NCBI GenBank assembly: GCA_021324975.1
Contig: JAJPIA010000063.1
Coordinates: 1 to 64,000 of the forward strand
Origin: Bacillota bacterium
GTDB lineage: Bacteria > Sysuimicrobiota > Sysuimicrobiia > Sysuimicrobiales > Segetimicrobiaceae
DNA length: 64,000 nt
Direction of reading: 5' to 3'
Each line of letters starts with the position of its first letter. Position 1 is the first letter of the stretch. Below, piece by piece: positions 25,193-33,964 of the stretch. Below the pieces are notes generated by a model. It did no database searches and was not told where the DNA came from. It worked only from the letters and a program-made list of their open reading frames with translations. Position numbers and translations under genes: made by a program.

Positions 25193-25938
25193 GCGGCCGG
25201 CGCCTCCTCCCGCGCGACGTCGAGAAACATGTGCTCGAGCGTGTCGCGCTCGAACCGGCGCAATACGTCCCCGGGCGCGCCGTCGGCGAGCAGACGACCA
25301 CGGTGCAGAAACAGGATCCGGTCGCTGAGCCGCTCGACTTCCTGCATGTTGTGCGAGGTGTAGAACAGCGTCATCCCGCGCTCGTCCCGAATCTCCTTCA
25401 GCGCCTGCCTGACCCGCTCCGCGCCGTCGGGGTCCAGACTCGCCGTCGGCTCGTCCAGGAAGAGCACCTCGGGATCGTTGAGGAGCGCCTTGACCAACCC
25501 GAGCCGCGTCCCTTCCCCCGACGACAGGCGTCCCGCCGCGCGGTCGCGCAGCCGCGTGAGGCCGAACCGCTGGAGCAGCGCGTCGATGCGGTCCCGTGGA
25601 CGCGCAAGGCCGTAGAGGCGGGCGAACACCGCGAGATTCTCGCCGACCGTCAGGTTGCCCGGCAGCGAGACGTACGGCGAGGTGAAATTGACACGCGCCA
25701 GGATGCCCCGGCGCGCCTCCGGCATCGGCAGGCCCAGGATCTCCACGCGTCCTCGCGTCGGCCGCAGCAGCCCGAGCAGCATGCCGAGCGTGGTGGTCTT
25801 GCCCGCTCCGTTGGGCCCGAGGAAACCCACGATCTCCCCGCGCTCGACGACAAACGACAGATCCTCCACGACGGCCAGCGCGCCGTAGTGCTTCGTCAGG
25901 TGCTGCACGAGGATCGCGGGGTCGACCGGCAGGGTCAC
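25180..25938 (-). CDS. ABC-2 exporter ATP-binding protein
   Basis: A 252-residue ATPase: Walker A GPNGAGKTTT, signature LSSGEGTRLGLV (Ser replaces the first Gly of LSGGQ), Walker B VLFLDEPTASLD and switch TSHNMQEVERL. The track ORF begins at 25962, but a TATAAT element overlaps that region and a GTG stands 6 nt after it, directly before the conserved start VDPAILVQHLTKHYG. I therefore place the start at GTG 25938, which would make a leaderless mRNA. The permease follows with a 13-nt overlap. Confidence 0.87.
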   Translation of the reverse strand: MTLPVDPAILVQHLTKHYGALAVVEDLSFVVERGEIVGFLGPNGAGKTTTLGMLLGLLRPTRGRVEILGLPMPEARRGILARVNFTSPYVSLPGNLTVGENLAVFARLYGLARPRDRIDALLQRFGLTRLRDRAAGRLSSGEGTRLGLVKALLNDPEVLFLDEPTASLDPDGAERVRQALKEIRDERGMTLFYTSHNMQEVERLSDRILFLHRGRLLADGAPGDVLRRFERDTLEHMFLDVAREEAPAAWGG

Positions 25939-25950
25939 GGCAGCATTATA
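25938..25950 (-). promoter_or_regulatory. TATAAT -10 placed for a leaderless GTG start
   Basis: On the minus strand TATAAT is followed by 6 nt and then the GTG of the exporter ATPase, so transcription would be expected to start at the G of the start codon. No TTGACA-like -35 is present at 16-18 nt; TG directly precedes the TATAAT. Same geometry as at padR (58306-58341). Confidence 0.5.
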
Positions 25951-26021
25951 CACCGCCACCACGGACCGCCCGCGGCCGGTGGGTCGTCGACGCCGGCCTT
26001 CCGCGCGCCCGCATTTGTCCG

Positions 26022-26027
26022 TATAAT
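26022..26027 (+). promoter_or_regulatory. TATAAT -10 promoter of the OpuC-like operon
   Basis: A consensus TATAAT on the plus strand with a poor -35 (TTCCGC) at 17-nt spacing. It would start mRNA near 26034 and drive the quaternary-amine importer genes, with a leader of up to about 120 nt depending on the start codon used. Confidence 0.5.
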
Positions 26028-26156
26028 GGGAAATCGTACGACAGGGGCGACGTTATGCACATTGCCGGCGCCGGGCAGCCAGCGCCGGTACGGCCAGCAG
26101 CTTACCAAGGCGTAGACTGGAGCGCCCCGCCCATGATCGGCCTGGACGGCGTGGCC

Positions 26157-27149
26157 ATGATCGCGTTTCGCAACGTCTCCAAGCGCTACGCGCACGGGGC
26201 GCGGGCTGCCGTCGACGACGTGTCGTTCGACGTGCAGTCTGGCAGCCTGTGCATGATCGTCGGCACGTCCGGATCGGGCAAGACGACGCTGCTCCGCATC
26301 GTCAACCGCCTGATCGAGCCTACCGGCGGCGAGCTGCTCATCAACGGACGCAACGTCCTGCACGAAGACCCGATCGCCCTCCGCCGCCGCGTCGGCTACG
26401 TGATCCAGCAGGTCGGACTATTTCCGCACATGACGGTGGCGGAGAACGTGCGTGTGACCGCGGAGATCGCGGGATGGACGCGCCGCCGGCTCGAGGGCCG
26501 TGCGGACGAGCTGTTGACGCTCGTTGGGCTCGCCCCCGCCGAGTACCGGCACCGGTATCCCCGGCAGCTGTCGGGCGGAGAGCAGCAACGTGTCGGCATC
26601 GCGCGGGCGCTCGCGGCGGACCCCGGGATCTTGCTGATGGACGAGCCGTTCGGCGCCCTCGACGCCATCACGCGCGACCGCATGCAGCACGAACTCCTCC
26701 GGATCCAGCGGAGCCTGCGCAAGACGATCCTATTCGTGACCCATGACGTGGAAGAGGCGCTGCGGCTCGGCGACCAGATCGTCGTGCTTTCGGGCGGCCG
26801 GCTCGTCCAAACCGGCAGCCCGGTCGAATTGCTCGCCCATCCCGCCGACGACTTCGTCCGCCAGCTCGTCGGCGCCGACAGCGCCGTGCGCCAACTGGAG
26901 CACCTGCCGGTCTCGGCCGCGCTCGATCCGCACGCGACGTGGGCGATCGCGCCGGGGGACGGCCTGCGCGTGCTGCCGGACAGCACCCTGCTCGATGCCA
27001 TGCTGCGGCTGCTCGACACCGGCGCGCCCGCCCTCGCCGTCCAACCGCCGTCGTCTTCCGCGCCGGTGGGCTACGTGACGCCGGCGAGCATCATCCGCCT
27101 GATCGCGCCCGGGCGCGGCGGACCCGCGGCACGCGCGGGACACGGGTGA
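26157..27149 (+). CDS. glycine betaine/choline-type ABC transporter ATP-binding protein (OpuCA/OsmV-like)
   Basis: A 330-residue ATPase: IAFRNVSKRYAHGARAA start, Walker A GTSGSGKTT, LSGGEQQRVGIA, Walker B ILLMDEPFGALD and THDVEEALRLGDQ. Sequence style (LRIVNRLIEPTGGELLING, RRVGYVIQQVGLFPHMTV) is that of the ProV/OpuCA branch. The C terminus is short, with at most a vestigial CBS region. Start is uncertain: ATG 26157 fits the domain best, while in-frame ATG 26133 and ATG 26055 would add 8 or 34 unconserved residues. First of four transporter genes. Confidence 0.87.
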   Translation: MIAFRNVSKRYAHGARAAVDDVSFDVQSGSLCMIVGTSGSGKTTLLRIVNRLIEPTGGELLINGRNVLHEDPIALRRRVGYVIQQVGLFPHMTVAENVRVTAEIAGWTRRRLEGRADELLTLVGLAPAEYRHRYPRQLSGGEQQRVGIARALAADPGILLMDEPFGALDAITRDRMQHELLRIQRSLRKTILFVTHDVEEALRLGDQIVVLSGGRLVQTGSPVELLAHPADDFVRQLVGADSAVRQLEHLPVSAALDPHATWAIAPGDGLRVLPDSTLLDAMLRLLDTGAPALAVQPPSSSAPVGYVTPASIIRLIAPGRGGPAARAGHG

Positions 27150-27155
27150 GCCGGC

Positions 27156-27812
27156 GTGCACTTTCTTCTCAATCCCGCCAGCTACGATCTCACCGATGCG
27201 TCGAGCGTGCCGAACCTCCTGCTGCAACACCTCGTCATCGTCGGCACGAGCATGCTGATCGCGATCCCGGTCGCCGTGCCCGTCGGCGTCGCGATCGCGC
27301 GCTACCGGCGATTCTACCTGCCCGTGATTACGGCGGCGGGGCTCCTGTACACGATTCCCGGCCTGGCGCTGCTCGCGCTGCTGGTACCGGTGACCGGGCT
27401 GAATGCGACGACGGCGATCATCCCGCTCGTCATCTACGCGCAGCTGGTGCTGATCCGCAACACCGCCGCCGCGATCGACGCCGTGGATCCACTCCTCGTC
27501 GAGACGGGATACGCGATGGGGATGACGCGCGCGCAGGTGCTCCGCCGGGTCGTGGCGCCGCTGGCACTCCCGCTGGTGGTGGCGGGGCTGCGGGTGGCGA
27601 CGGTCACCACGATCGGCATCGCCTCCCTCGCTTCGCTCGTCGGCGCCGGCGGCCTCGGGGATCTCATCTTTTCCAGCCTGCAGAACACCAACTACGACGA
27701 AGTCCTCGGCGGGGCCATCACGATCGCGGCGCTGGCCGTCACCGTCGATCTGCTGCTCCTTGCCGTGCAGCGGGTGCTCAACCGGGGCCGTCTGCCCGTG
27801 GCCCTGTCATGA
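27156..27812 (+). CDS. glycine betaine/choline-type ABC permease (OpuCB/OsmW-like)
   Basis: A 218-residue permease that starts with GTG 27156, 6 nt after the ATPase stop. It has about five to six helices and the ProW-type EAA loop (ETGYAMGMTRAQVLRRVVAPLALP) followed by TIGIASLASLVGAGGLGDLIF, a signature of quaternary-amine permeases. It would form a heterodimer with the permease at 27859. Confidence 0.87.
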   Translation: MHFLLNPASYDLTDASSVPNLLLQHLVIVGTSMLIAIPVAVPVGVAIARYRRFYLPVITAAGLLYTIPGLALLALLVPVTGLNATTAIIPLVIYAQLVLIRNTAAAIDAVDPLLVETGYAMGMTRAQVLRRVVAPLALPLVVAGLRVATVTTIGIASLASLVGAGGLGDLIFSSLQNTNYDEVLGGAITIAALAVTVDLLLLAVQRVLNRGRLPVALS

Positions 27813-27858
27813 GGGAGCGCACGGGCGCGGCGCCCGCCGCGGGCGCCGGGAGGGGCTG

Positions 27859-28521
27859 ATGCTCACCCGCTTGGCGGCGTTCGTCGCCGATCCCGCAAAC
27901 ACGTTTCCGGCGCACACGGCGGAGTACGTGACCCTCTGCGCGGCCGCGGGGACGCTCGCCGTGCTCACCGGGACCGCGCTGGGCGTGGCGGTGGCGCGTC
28001 GGCCGGTGCTGGCGTTCGTCGCCATCAATGGCAGCGGGCTCATGCGGGCGATCCCCGTCATCGCGTTTTTGGCCTTCGCCATCCCCTACCTCGGCCTGGG
28101 CTTCCTGCCGTCGTTGATCGCGCTCGCCGTGCTCGGCGTGCCGCCCGTTCTCTTGAACACGTGCACCGGCATCCGCGGCATCGATCCCGCGACGATCGAC
28201 GCGGCGCGCGGCTGCGGCATGACGCGGTGGCAGATCGCCCGCCGCGTGCAGCTCCCGCTCGTCGTACCGGTCATCGCGGCGGGCGCCCGCACGGCGGTGG
28301 TGCAGATCGTGGCGACGGCAACGCTCGCCGCATTCATCGGCGCGGGCGGCTACGGCGATTACATCCTCTCGGGGCTGTACCAGGTCGACACCACGCAGAT
28401 TCTGGCGGGGGCGATTCCCGTCACGCTGTTGGCCATCGTCGCGGAGATCACGCTCGGACGCCTGCAGCACGTCCTGACGCCCGCGGGGCTACGGACGCCG
28501 GGAGGTGAAATGCGCCCATAA
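27859..28521 (+). CDS. glycine betaine/choline-type ABC permease (OpuCD/OsmY-like partner)
   Basis: A 220-residue permease with the same organisation as its neighbour: RAIPVIAFLAFAIPYLGLG, the EAA loop DAARGCGMTRWQIARRVQLPLVVP and TATLAAFIGAGGYGDYILSGLY. ATG 27859 follows GGGAGGGG. The track ORF from 27760 is just frame extension. It completes the transporter membrane domain. Confidence 0.87.
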   Translation: MLTRLAAFVADPANTFPAHTAEYVTLCAAAGTLAVLTGTALGVAVARRPVLAFVAINGSGLMRAIPVIAFLAFAIPYLGLGFLPSLIALAVLGVPPVLLNTCTGIRGIDPATIDAARGCGMTRWQIARRVQLPLVVPVIAAGARTAVVQIVATATLAAFIGAGGYGDYILSGLYQVDTTQILAGAIPVTLLAIVAEITLGRLQHVLTPAGLRTPGGEMRP

Positions 28522-28587
28522 CGCCTCGTCACCCGCGATCCATCGCCGGACTCGAACGGACGCTTCCTTATAAAGGAGGGGAGACGG

Positions 28588-29499
28588 ATGCAACGACACG
28601 GTTGGCGGCGTCGCTGCCTCGCGGCGGCCGTCGTCGTCGGGCTCGTCCTGGTCCCGGCCGCCGCCGGGCCGCGCACCGCCGCGGACGCCGCGGCCATGGC
28701 GCATCTCGTGGTCGGCGGCAAGCTCGACACGGAGGCGCAGTTGCTCACCAAGATGTACGTGCTCCTGTTGCGTCACGCCGGCTTCGATGTCACCGAGAAG
28801 GCGAAGCTCGGCACGAACGACATCGTGTTCAGCGCGATTACGAGCGGCCAGATCGACCTCTATCCCGAGTTTACGGCGACCGGGCTCGCCCGCCTCGGGC
28901 TCAAGACCACGCACGACGATCGCCACGACTACGCCGCCGTCAAATCCGGCTACGAAAAACGGTACCACATCACCTGGCTCGACATGGCGCCGCTCAACGA
29001 TACCTACGGCATCTGCTCCACGCAGGCGCGGGCGGGCCAGCTCCACGCCACGAAGGTGTCCGAGCTGGCGTCGGCGGCCTCATCGCTCACGGTTGCAACC
29101 CCGCCGGACGGCAAGACGGATCCCAACGTGCTGCCCGGGCTCAAGGGCACGTACGGTTTCACGTTCGGCAAGGTGACCGTCCTCGACGAAGCGCTGACCT
29201 TCGCGGCGGTTCAGCAGGGCCGGGCCGACGTCAACGTGTGCTACACCACGAACGCCTTGATCCCCAAGAACCACTTCGTCCTGCTCGACGATGACCACCA
29301 CCTGTTCCCCATCTACCACCCGGCGCCGATCGTCCGCGACGCCTCGCTGCAAAAAGCGCCGGGGATCGCCGCCGCGCTGAACGGCCTCGCTCCGAAGCTG
29401 ACAACCACCGTGAGCCAGCAGCTCCAGCTGGAGGTCGTCAACGGCACGTCCGTCACGCAGGCTGCGACGGATTGGTTGAAAAGCGTGGGGCTCCTGTAA
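28588..29499 (+). CDS. quaternary-amine ABC transporter substrate-binding protein (OpuCC/OsmF-like)
   Basis: A 303-residue binding protein with a signal peptide (RRRCLAAAVVVGLVLVPAAAG). The mature part shows OpuAC/OsmF features: VVGGKLDTEAQLLTKMYVLLLRHAGFDV, SGQIDLYPEFTATGLARL, WLDMAPLNDTYGIC and FAAVQQGRADVNVCYTTNALIP. ATG 28588 follows AAAGGAGGGG, one of the strongest ribosome sites here. Substrate is likely glycine betaine, choline or carnitine, or a related osmolyte. A class V aminotransferase follows after a hairpin. Confidence 0.88.
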   Translation: MQRHGWRRRCLAAAVVVGLVLVPAAAGPRTAADAAAMAHLVVGGKLDTEAQLLTKMYVLLLRHAGFDVTEKAKLGTNDIVFSAITSGQIDLYPEFTATGLARLGLKTTHDDRHDYAAVKSGYEKRYHITWLDMAPLNDTYGICSTQARAGQLHATKVSELASAASSLTVATPPDGKTDPNVLPGLKGTYGFTFGKVTVLDEALTFAAVQQGRADVNVCYTTNALIPKNHFVLLDDDHHLFPIYHPAPIVRDASLQKAPGIAAALNGLAPKLTTTVSQQLQLEVVNGTSVTQAATDWLKSVGLL

Positions 29500-29514
29500 C
29501 CCGCGCGTATCGTC

Positions 29515-29554
29515 GAGCCGGGCCCGGGCCTGACGCCTCGCCCGGGCCCGGCTC
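29515..29554 (+). terminator. GC-rich hairpin after the binding-protein gene
   Basis: GAGCCGGGCCCGGGC pairs perfectly over 15 bp with GCCCGGGCCCGGCTC across a 10-nt loop. No T-run follows. It probably ends or attenuates the OpuC-like transcript before the aminotransferase gene. Confidence 0.65.
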
Positions 29555-29629
29555 AAACGGTCGAAGGAGGCGGTCTGCCCCTCACCGAAGCCGCGAGGTA
29601 CCGCAGTATCGAATCGCGGGAGGCGTCGC

Positions 29630-30745
29630 ATGACGGACGACATCACGCTGCACATTCCCGGGCCGATTCCCGTGGAGCCGGACGTGCTCGCGGCCATGGC
29701 ACAACCGGTCCGGCAACACTACGGCGGCGACTGGGTGGCGTACTACCAGGCGTTCACCGAGCGGCTCCGTCGTGTTTTTGCCGCCGGCGGCACCGTGTAT
29801 CCGCTCCCCGCCTCGGGCAGCGGCGGTGTGGAAGCCATGATGAGCACCCTCATCGGCAACGGCGGGCGCGTGGGGGTCATCGTCAACGGATTCTTCGGCG
29901 AGCGGGTGCTCCAGATCGCCCGCGCCCACTCCGCGCAGGTCGAGACGCTCGAGCTGCCCTGGAACCGTCCGGCCGATCCGGGCGAGGTCCGGACCTGGTT
30001 GCGCCGCACCCCCGTGTCGGTGCTTGGGGTCGTGCACAGCGATACCTCGACGGGGGTGATCAACCCCGTGGCGGAGATCGCCGCGGCCGCGCGCGAGGAG
30101 GGCGTCGCGGTGGCGGTGGACGCGGTCTCGTCGCTGGCCGGCATGCCCGTCGAGACCGACGCATGGGGATTGGCGGCGGTCTCGACCGCGTCGCAAAAGT
30201 GCCTCGAAGCGCCGCCGGGCCTGGCGCCGGTCGCCGTGACGAAGGCCGGGTGGGAGCTGATCGACCGGCAGCCCGAGCCGGCGCGGGGCTGGTATCTCAA
30301 TCTCCGCACGTGGCGAGAGTACGAGCATTCCTGGCCGCACCATCCGTATCCGGTGACCCTCGCGACCAACAACATCTTCGCGCTCGACCGGGCGCTGGAG
30401 CGAATCCTGGCGGAGGGCTTGGAGGCGCGGTTTGCACGGCACCGCGCGGCGCAACAGGCGTTGCGCCGCGGGCTGCAGCGCCTGGGGTTCACGGTGCTGG
30501 CCGATGCCCGTTGGGCGTCCCCGACCATCACGGTGGCGTACCCGCCGTCGGGTACCAGCCCCGATCAGATCGTGCAGGGGCTCCGGTCGCGCCACGGCAT
30601 CGCGATCGCCGGCGGCCTCACGCAGCTCGCCGGAAAAGTGATCAGGGTCGGCCACCTCGGCACGCAGGCGTACCCCGAGAAGATGCAGCGGGTCGTGGAC
30701 GCGCTCGAAGCCTGCCTCAAAGAGCTGAGCGCCGCACGGGCCTAG
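29630..30745 (+). CDS. class V aminotransferase (alanine-glyoxylate/serine-glyoxylate type)
   Basis: A 371-residue PLP enzyme of fold type I, class V. It starts with LHIPGPIPVEPDVLAAMAQPV, has PLPASGSGGVEAMMSTL (PLP phosphate loop), SVLGVVHSDTSTGVINPV, VDAVSSLAGMPVETDAWG, and the Schiff-base Lys in STASQKCLEAPPGLA. Typical reactions are alanine or serine with glyoxylate, and some members use taurine, 2-aminoethylphosphonate or purine-derived ureidoglycine. Position behind an osmolyte importer suggests an imported amino compound as donor, which is inference. Confidence 0.87.
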   Translation: MTDDITLHIPGPIPVEPDVLAAMAQPVRQHYGGDWVAYYQAFTERLRRVFAAGGTVYPLPASGSGGVEAMMSTLIGNGGRVGVIVNGFFGERVLQIARAHSAQVETLELPWNRPADPGEVRTWLRRTPVSVLGVVHSDTSTGVINPVAEIAAAAREEGVAVAVDAVSSLAGMPVETDAWGLAAVSTASQKCLEAPPGLAPVAVTKAGWELIDRQPEPARGWYLNLRTWREYEHSWPHHPYPVTLATNNIFALDRALERILAEGLEARFARHRAAQQALRRGLQRLGFTVLADARWASPTITVAYPPSGTSPDQIVQGLRSRHGIAIAGGLTQLAGKVIRVGHLGTQAYPEKMQRVVDALEACLKELSAARA

Positions 30746-30770
30746 CACCGCCTCTTCCGCCGCCACCGGC

Positions 30771-31556
30771 ATGATGCCGCCGACGCGTCTCGCCGTGGTC
30801 GGCGACATCCACTGCGGCCCCGACCGGGACACCCAGCTCGGGAGCCGCGCGCCGGAGCTGCTCGACGGCGTCGTGGCCGCGGCGCGCGCGTTCCGGGCGC
30901 ACGGCATCGTCGACCTCGGGGACCGCATCAACCCGGTGGCGCACGCCCAGGACCGCACGCGCACGGCATATGTGCGCCGGCGCCTCCTGGAAGCCGGCGT
31001 CCCGGTCTACCACGCGCTCGGCAACACCGACGTCGCCAACCTCGAGAAGGATGAAGTGTGCGCGCTGCTCGGCAAGACCGGACCCTATGAGGTCGCCGAG
31101 CTCAACGGGACACGCCTCGTGCTGCTCGACAGCGTCGATCCCCTCGTGGAGCGGGTGGGCGGAGCGATCGGCGAGGCGCAGCGAGCGTGGCTCGAGGACG
31201 CGACCCGCGGCGCGGACCCCTGCGTCGTGTTCTCGCATCATCCCCTGGCAGGCCAGCCGCTCGAGGGGCACCGCTACTTCGCCGAGCGGCCGCACCTCGC
31301 CGCCGTGCGCGGCGGGGAGCATCTTCGCCCGCTCCTCGAACGCCCGGGGGTGCGCGCGGTGTTCGCCGGGCACCTGCATTGGACGCGCACGGCGGCCGTC
31401 GGCGGAACGCCCCACGTGACGCTCGCCTCGCTCGTCGACTGCGCCTACACCGGCGGCGAGCCCGCGAACGCGTACGCGCTCGTCACCACCGGCTGGGACC
31501 GGCTCGACGTCGCCGTCACGGGCCTGCTGCCCGCCACGCTCTCGGTGCCGGCGTAG
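30771..31556 (+). CDS. calcineurin-like metallophosphoesterase
   Basis: A 261-residue enzyme with the metallophosphoesterase metal motifs in order: GDIHCG, LGDRIN, GNTD (in place of GNHD/E), FSHHPL and GHLHWTR. Substrate cannot be deduced; family members act on cyclic nucleotides, phospholipids, or as phosphodiesterases. It starts 25 nt after the aminotransferase and shares its strand, so it may be in the same transcript. Confidence 0.85.
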   Translation: MMPPTRLAVVGDIHCGPDRDTQLGSRAPELLDGVVAAARAFRAHGIVDLGDRINPVAHAQDRTRTAYVRRRLLEAGVPVYHALGNTDVANLEKDEVCALLGKTGPYEVAELNGTRLVLLDSVDPLVERVGGAIGEAQRAWLEDATRGADPCVVFSHHPLAGQPLEGHRYFAERPHLAAVRGGEHLRPLLERPGVRAVFAGHLHWTRTAAVGGTPHVTLASLVDCAYTGGEPANAYALVTTGWDRLDVAVTGLLPATLSVPA

Positions 31557-31621
31557 AACGCCGCGGCGCCGGCGCCCGCGCACCACCCCACATATTCGTC
31601 CGGCCCGGACGCCGCCGTCGG

Positions 31622-31650
31622 TTGACCGGCGCGCATCTACGGCGTATCAT
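31622..31650 (+). promoter_or_regulatory. sigma70-like promoter of the marR/ABC-2 operon
   Basis: TTGACC (31622-31627), a 17-nt spacer and TATCAT (31645-31650) are close to consensus. The transcript would start near 31657, only about 5 nt before the ATG at 31662, or 14 nt before a second in-frame ATG at 31671. Confidence 0.6.
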
Positions 31651-31661
31651 TAGCGTAGCGT

Positions 31662-32198
31662 ATGGTTAGTATGACGAATCATTCGCACGGCAAATCGAAC
31701 GGCGACGGGCGCTCCCGCGTGAGAGCCTGGGGCCGCCCGAAGCAGGCATCCCCGGACGCGCGGACGTGCGCCGCCCGTCTCGTCGAGGTGGCGCCGCTCG
31801 TCGTCCGCTTCATCCGCGGGCAGATGCGGCGGCAGATGCCGGGGCTCACGATGGCGCAGTTCCGCGCCATGTCGTACCTGTACCGCCGCCCGGGGTGCTC
31901 GCTGCGCGCGCTGGCAGCGCATCTCGGCGTCACCCCGCCGACCTGCTCCGCGCTGGTGGCGCGCCTCGTGGTGCGCGGTGTCGTGACCCGCGCGCCCAAC
32001 CCGGCCAGCCGCCGGGAGGTGGCGCTTCACCTGACGCCCGGCGGGCGGGCGCAGTTCGAGGCCGCGACGGAGGCGGCGCGCCGCAGGACGGCGCGCGTGC
32101 TGGCGGAGTTGCCCAGCACGACCGTCCGCCGGCTCACGCAGGACCTCCACGAGCTGTGGGCGGCCTTTGCGGCCGCGGAAGGAGACTCCGAGCGATGA
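31662..32198 (+). CDS. MarR-family transcriptional regulator
   Basis: A 178-residue winged-helix regulator: LTMAQFRAMSYLYRRPGCSLRALAAHLGVTPPTCSALVARLVVRG is the recognition region and SRREVALHLTPGGRAQFEA the wing. The N-terminal about 35 residues are disordered. Its stop overlaps the start of an ABC-2 ATPase by 4 nt (ATGA), so it is co-transcribed with, and probably controls, that exporter. The tight promoter-start spacing suggests that repression acts right at the promoter. Confidence 0.87.
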   Translation: MVSMTNHSHGKSNGDGRSRVRAWGRPKQASPDARTCAARLVEVAPLVVRFIRGQMRRQMPGLTMAQFRAMSYLYRRPGCSLRALAAHLGVTPPTCSALVARLVVRGVVTRAPNPASRREVALHLTPGGRAQFEAATEAARRRTARVLAELPSTTVRRLTQDLHELWAAFAAAEGDSER

Positions 32199-33070
32199 CG
32201 AGCATGCGCTGCGAGCAGGCGCCGCCCGGGCCGCTGCCGGCACGCGGCGGGGAGGCGGCGGCCGGCCCCGCGGGGCCGGAGGCCATTCACACCGAGGCGC
32301 TGACGCGGTGCTTCCGCGACATGGTGGCGGTGGACCGCGTCTCCATCGAGGTCCGGGCGGGGGAGATCTTCGGGCTCCTCGGGCCGAACGGCGCCGGCAA
32401 GAGCACGATGATCAAGATGCTGACCACGCTGCTGCCGCCGACGGGCGGCCGCGCGCAGGTGGCGGGATTCGACGTCGCGCGCGAGCCCACGCAGGTGCGC
32501 CGCCGCATCGGGTACGTCCCGCAGGCGCTGTCCGCCGACGGGGCGCTCTCCGGCTACGAAAACCTGCTCGTCTCCTCCAAGCTCTACGGGGTTCCGCGCG
32601 CGGAGCGCCGGCGGCGCATCATCGACGCGCTGGACCTCGTGGGCCTCGCCGACGCCGCGCATCAGCTGGTCCGCCAGTACTCCGGGGGCATGATCCGGCG
32701 GCTGGAGGTCGCGCAGGCCATGCTGCACCGGCCGGCTGTGCTGTTCATGGACGAGCCGACCGTGGGCCTCGACCCGGTCGCGCGCCGCGCGGTATGGGAC
32801 CATGTCCGGCGCCTGCGGACAATGTGGGGCACAACGATCTTGCTCACGACGCACTACATGGACGAGGCCGACGATCTGGCCGATCGCGTCGCGATGATGC
32901 ACCGGGGGCACGTCGCGGCCGTGGGGACGCCGGCCGAGCTCAAGGCCGCGACCGGCGACGGCGCCACGCTGGACGACGTCTTCGTGCACTTCACCGGCGC
33001 CAGTATCGAAACCGGAGGGACCTATCGTGACGTCCTACGCAGCCGCCGCACCGCGCGGCGTCTCTCTTAG
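32195..33070 (+). CDS. ABC-2 exporter ATP-binding protein (DrrA-like)
   Basis: A 291-residue ATPase: Walker A GPNGAGKST, VPQALSADGALSGYENLLV (typical DrrA Q-loop area), signature YSGGMIRRLEVAQAM, Walker B VLFMDEPTVGLDP and TTHYMDEADDLADRV, then the C-terminal TLDDVFVHFTG tail characteristic of daunorubicin-resistance ATPases. An about 30-residue low-complexity N-terminal extension precedes the domain. With the next gene it forms a drug or lipid exporter under MarR control. Its 3' end overlaps the permease gene by 44 nt. Confidence 0.9.
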   Translation: MTSMRCEQAPPGPLPARGGEAAAGPAGPEAIHTEALTRCFRDMVAVDRVSIEVRAGEIFGLLGPNGAGKSTMIKMLTTLLPPTGGRAQVAGFDVAREPTQVRRRIGYVPQALSADGALSGYENLLVSSKLYGVPRAERRRRIIDALDLVGLADAAHQLVRQYSGGMIRRLEVAQAMLHRPAVLFMDEPTVGLDPVARRAVWDHVRRLRTMWGTTILLTTHYMDEADDLADRVAMMHRGHVAAVGTPAELKAATGDGATLDDVFVHFTGASIETGGTYRDVLRSRRTARRLS

Positions 33071-33851
33071 CCCGCGGGGCGCGGCCGCGTTCCTCGGCCA
33101 GGTGGCCACCGTGGCCGACGCGGAGATTCGCAAGCTCCGGCACGACCCGCTGGAGCTCGCGATGCGGGCGGTGCAGCCCACCCTGTGGCTCGTCGTCTTC
33201 GGACAGGTGATGTCGCGGCTGCGCGGCGTGCCCACCGGCAACCTCCGCTACCTCGACTTCATGGCGCCCGGCATTCTCGCCCAGAGTGTGCTCTTCATCG
33301 CCATCTTCTACGGCGTCGCGGCGATCCGCGAGCGCGATCTCGGCGTGCTCAACAAATACATGGTCAGTCCGATCTCCCGCACGGCGCTGGTGCTCGGCAA
33401 GGCGCTCTCTGCCGGCGTGCGGGCCCTGTCGCAGGCGGTCGTCGTCTACGGGCTCGCACTGCTGCTCGGCATCCACGCCGCGTGGGCGCCGTGGAACGTG
33501 GCGGGCGTGCTGCTCCTGATCTTGATGGGATCCGGGGTCTTCTCGACCTTGTCGCTCGCGATCGCCTGTCTCGTCAAAACGCACGAGCGCGTGATGGGCA
33601 TGGGGCAGATCATGACGATGCCGCTCTTCTTTGCGAGCAACGCCATCTACCCCGTGGTGCTGATGCCGGCGTGGCTGCGTGCGATCGCCGCGCTCAACCC
33701 GCTGACGTACGAGGTCGACGGCCTGCGCGCGCTCATGGTGCAGGGCGGCACGAGCACGATCGGTCTTGGGGTGGACGTCGCCGTGCTGCTCGCGTTCGTG
33801 GCGGCGCTGGTGGCGATCGTGACGCGGTTGTACCCGCGCATTTTGGTCTGA
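33027..33851 (+). CDS. ABC-2 exporter permease (DrrB-like)
   Basis: A 274-residue membrane protein starting with GTG 33027 after GGAGGG. It has the DrrB pattern: RAVQPTLWLVVFGQVM, YLDFMAPGILAQSVLFIAIFYG, GVLNKYMVSPISRTALVLGK, then FFASNAIYPVVLMPAWLRAIAALNPLTYEVDGLRALM. Six helices are predicted. The long overlap with the ATPase gene implies translational coupling. Confidence 0.88.
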   Translation: MTSYAAAAPRGVSLSPRGAAAFLGQVATVADAEIRKLRHDPLELAMRAVQPTLWLVVFGQVMSRLRGVPTGNLRYLDFMAPGILAQSVLFIAIFYGVAAIRERDLGVLNKYMVSPISRTALVLGKALSAGVRALSQAVVVYGLALLLGIHAAWAPWNVAGVLLLILMGSGVFSTLSLAIACLVKTHERVMGMGQIMTMPLFFASNAIYPVVLMPAWLRAIAALNPLTYEVDGLRALMVQGGTSTIGLGVDVAVLLAFVAALVAIVTRLYPRILV

Positions 33852-33964
33852 CCCGCCCGTCTCCTGACGAGCGGGGCGGCGCGACCCGACCCGGCGCTCT
33901 CGGCACACACCGCCCCGCGGCGCACCTCCGCGCGCTGAGCTCGTACGCGGAGATCGGCGCGGCG

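Noticed and set aside
33853-33879. Possible terminator hairpin after the DrrB-like gene
   Set aside because: Only a 6-bp CCGCCC/GGGCGG stem with a 15-nt loop; too weak to list in 70% GC sequence.
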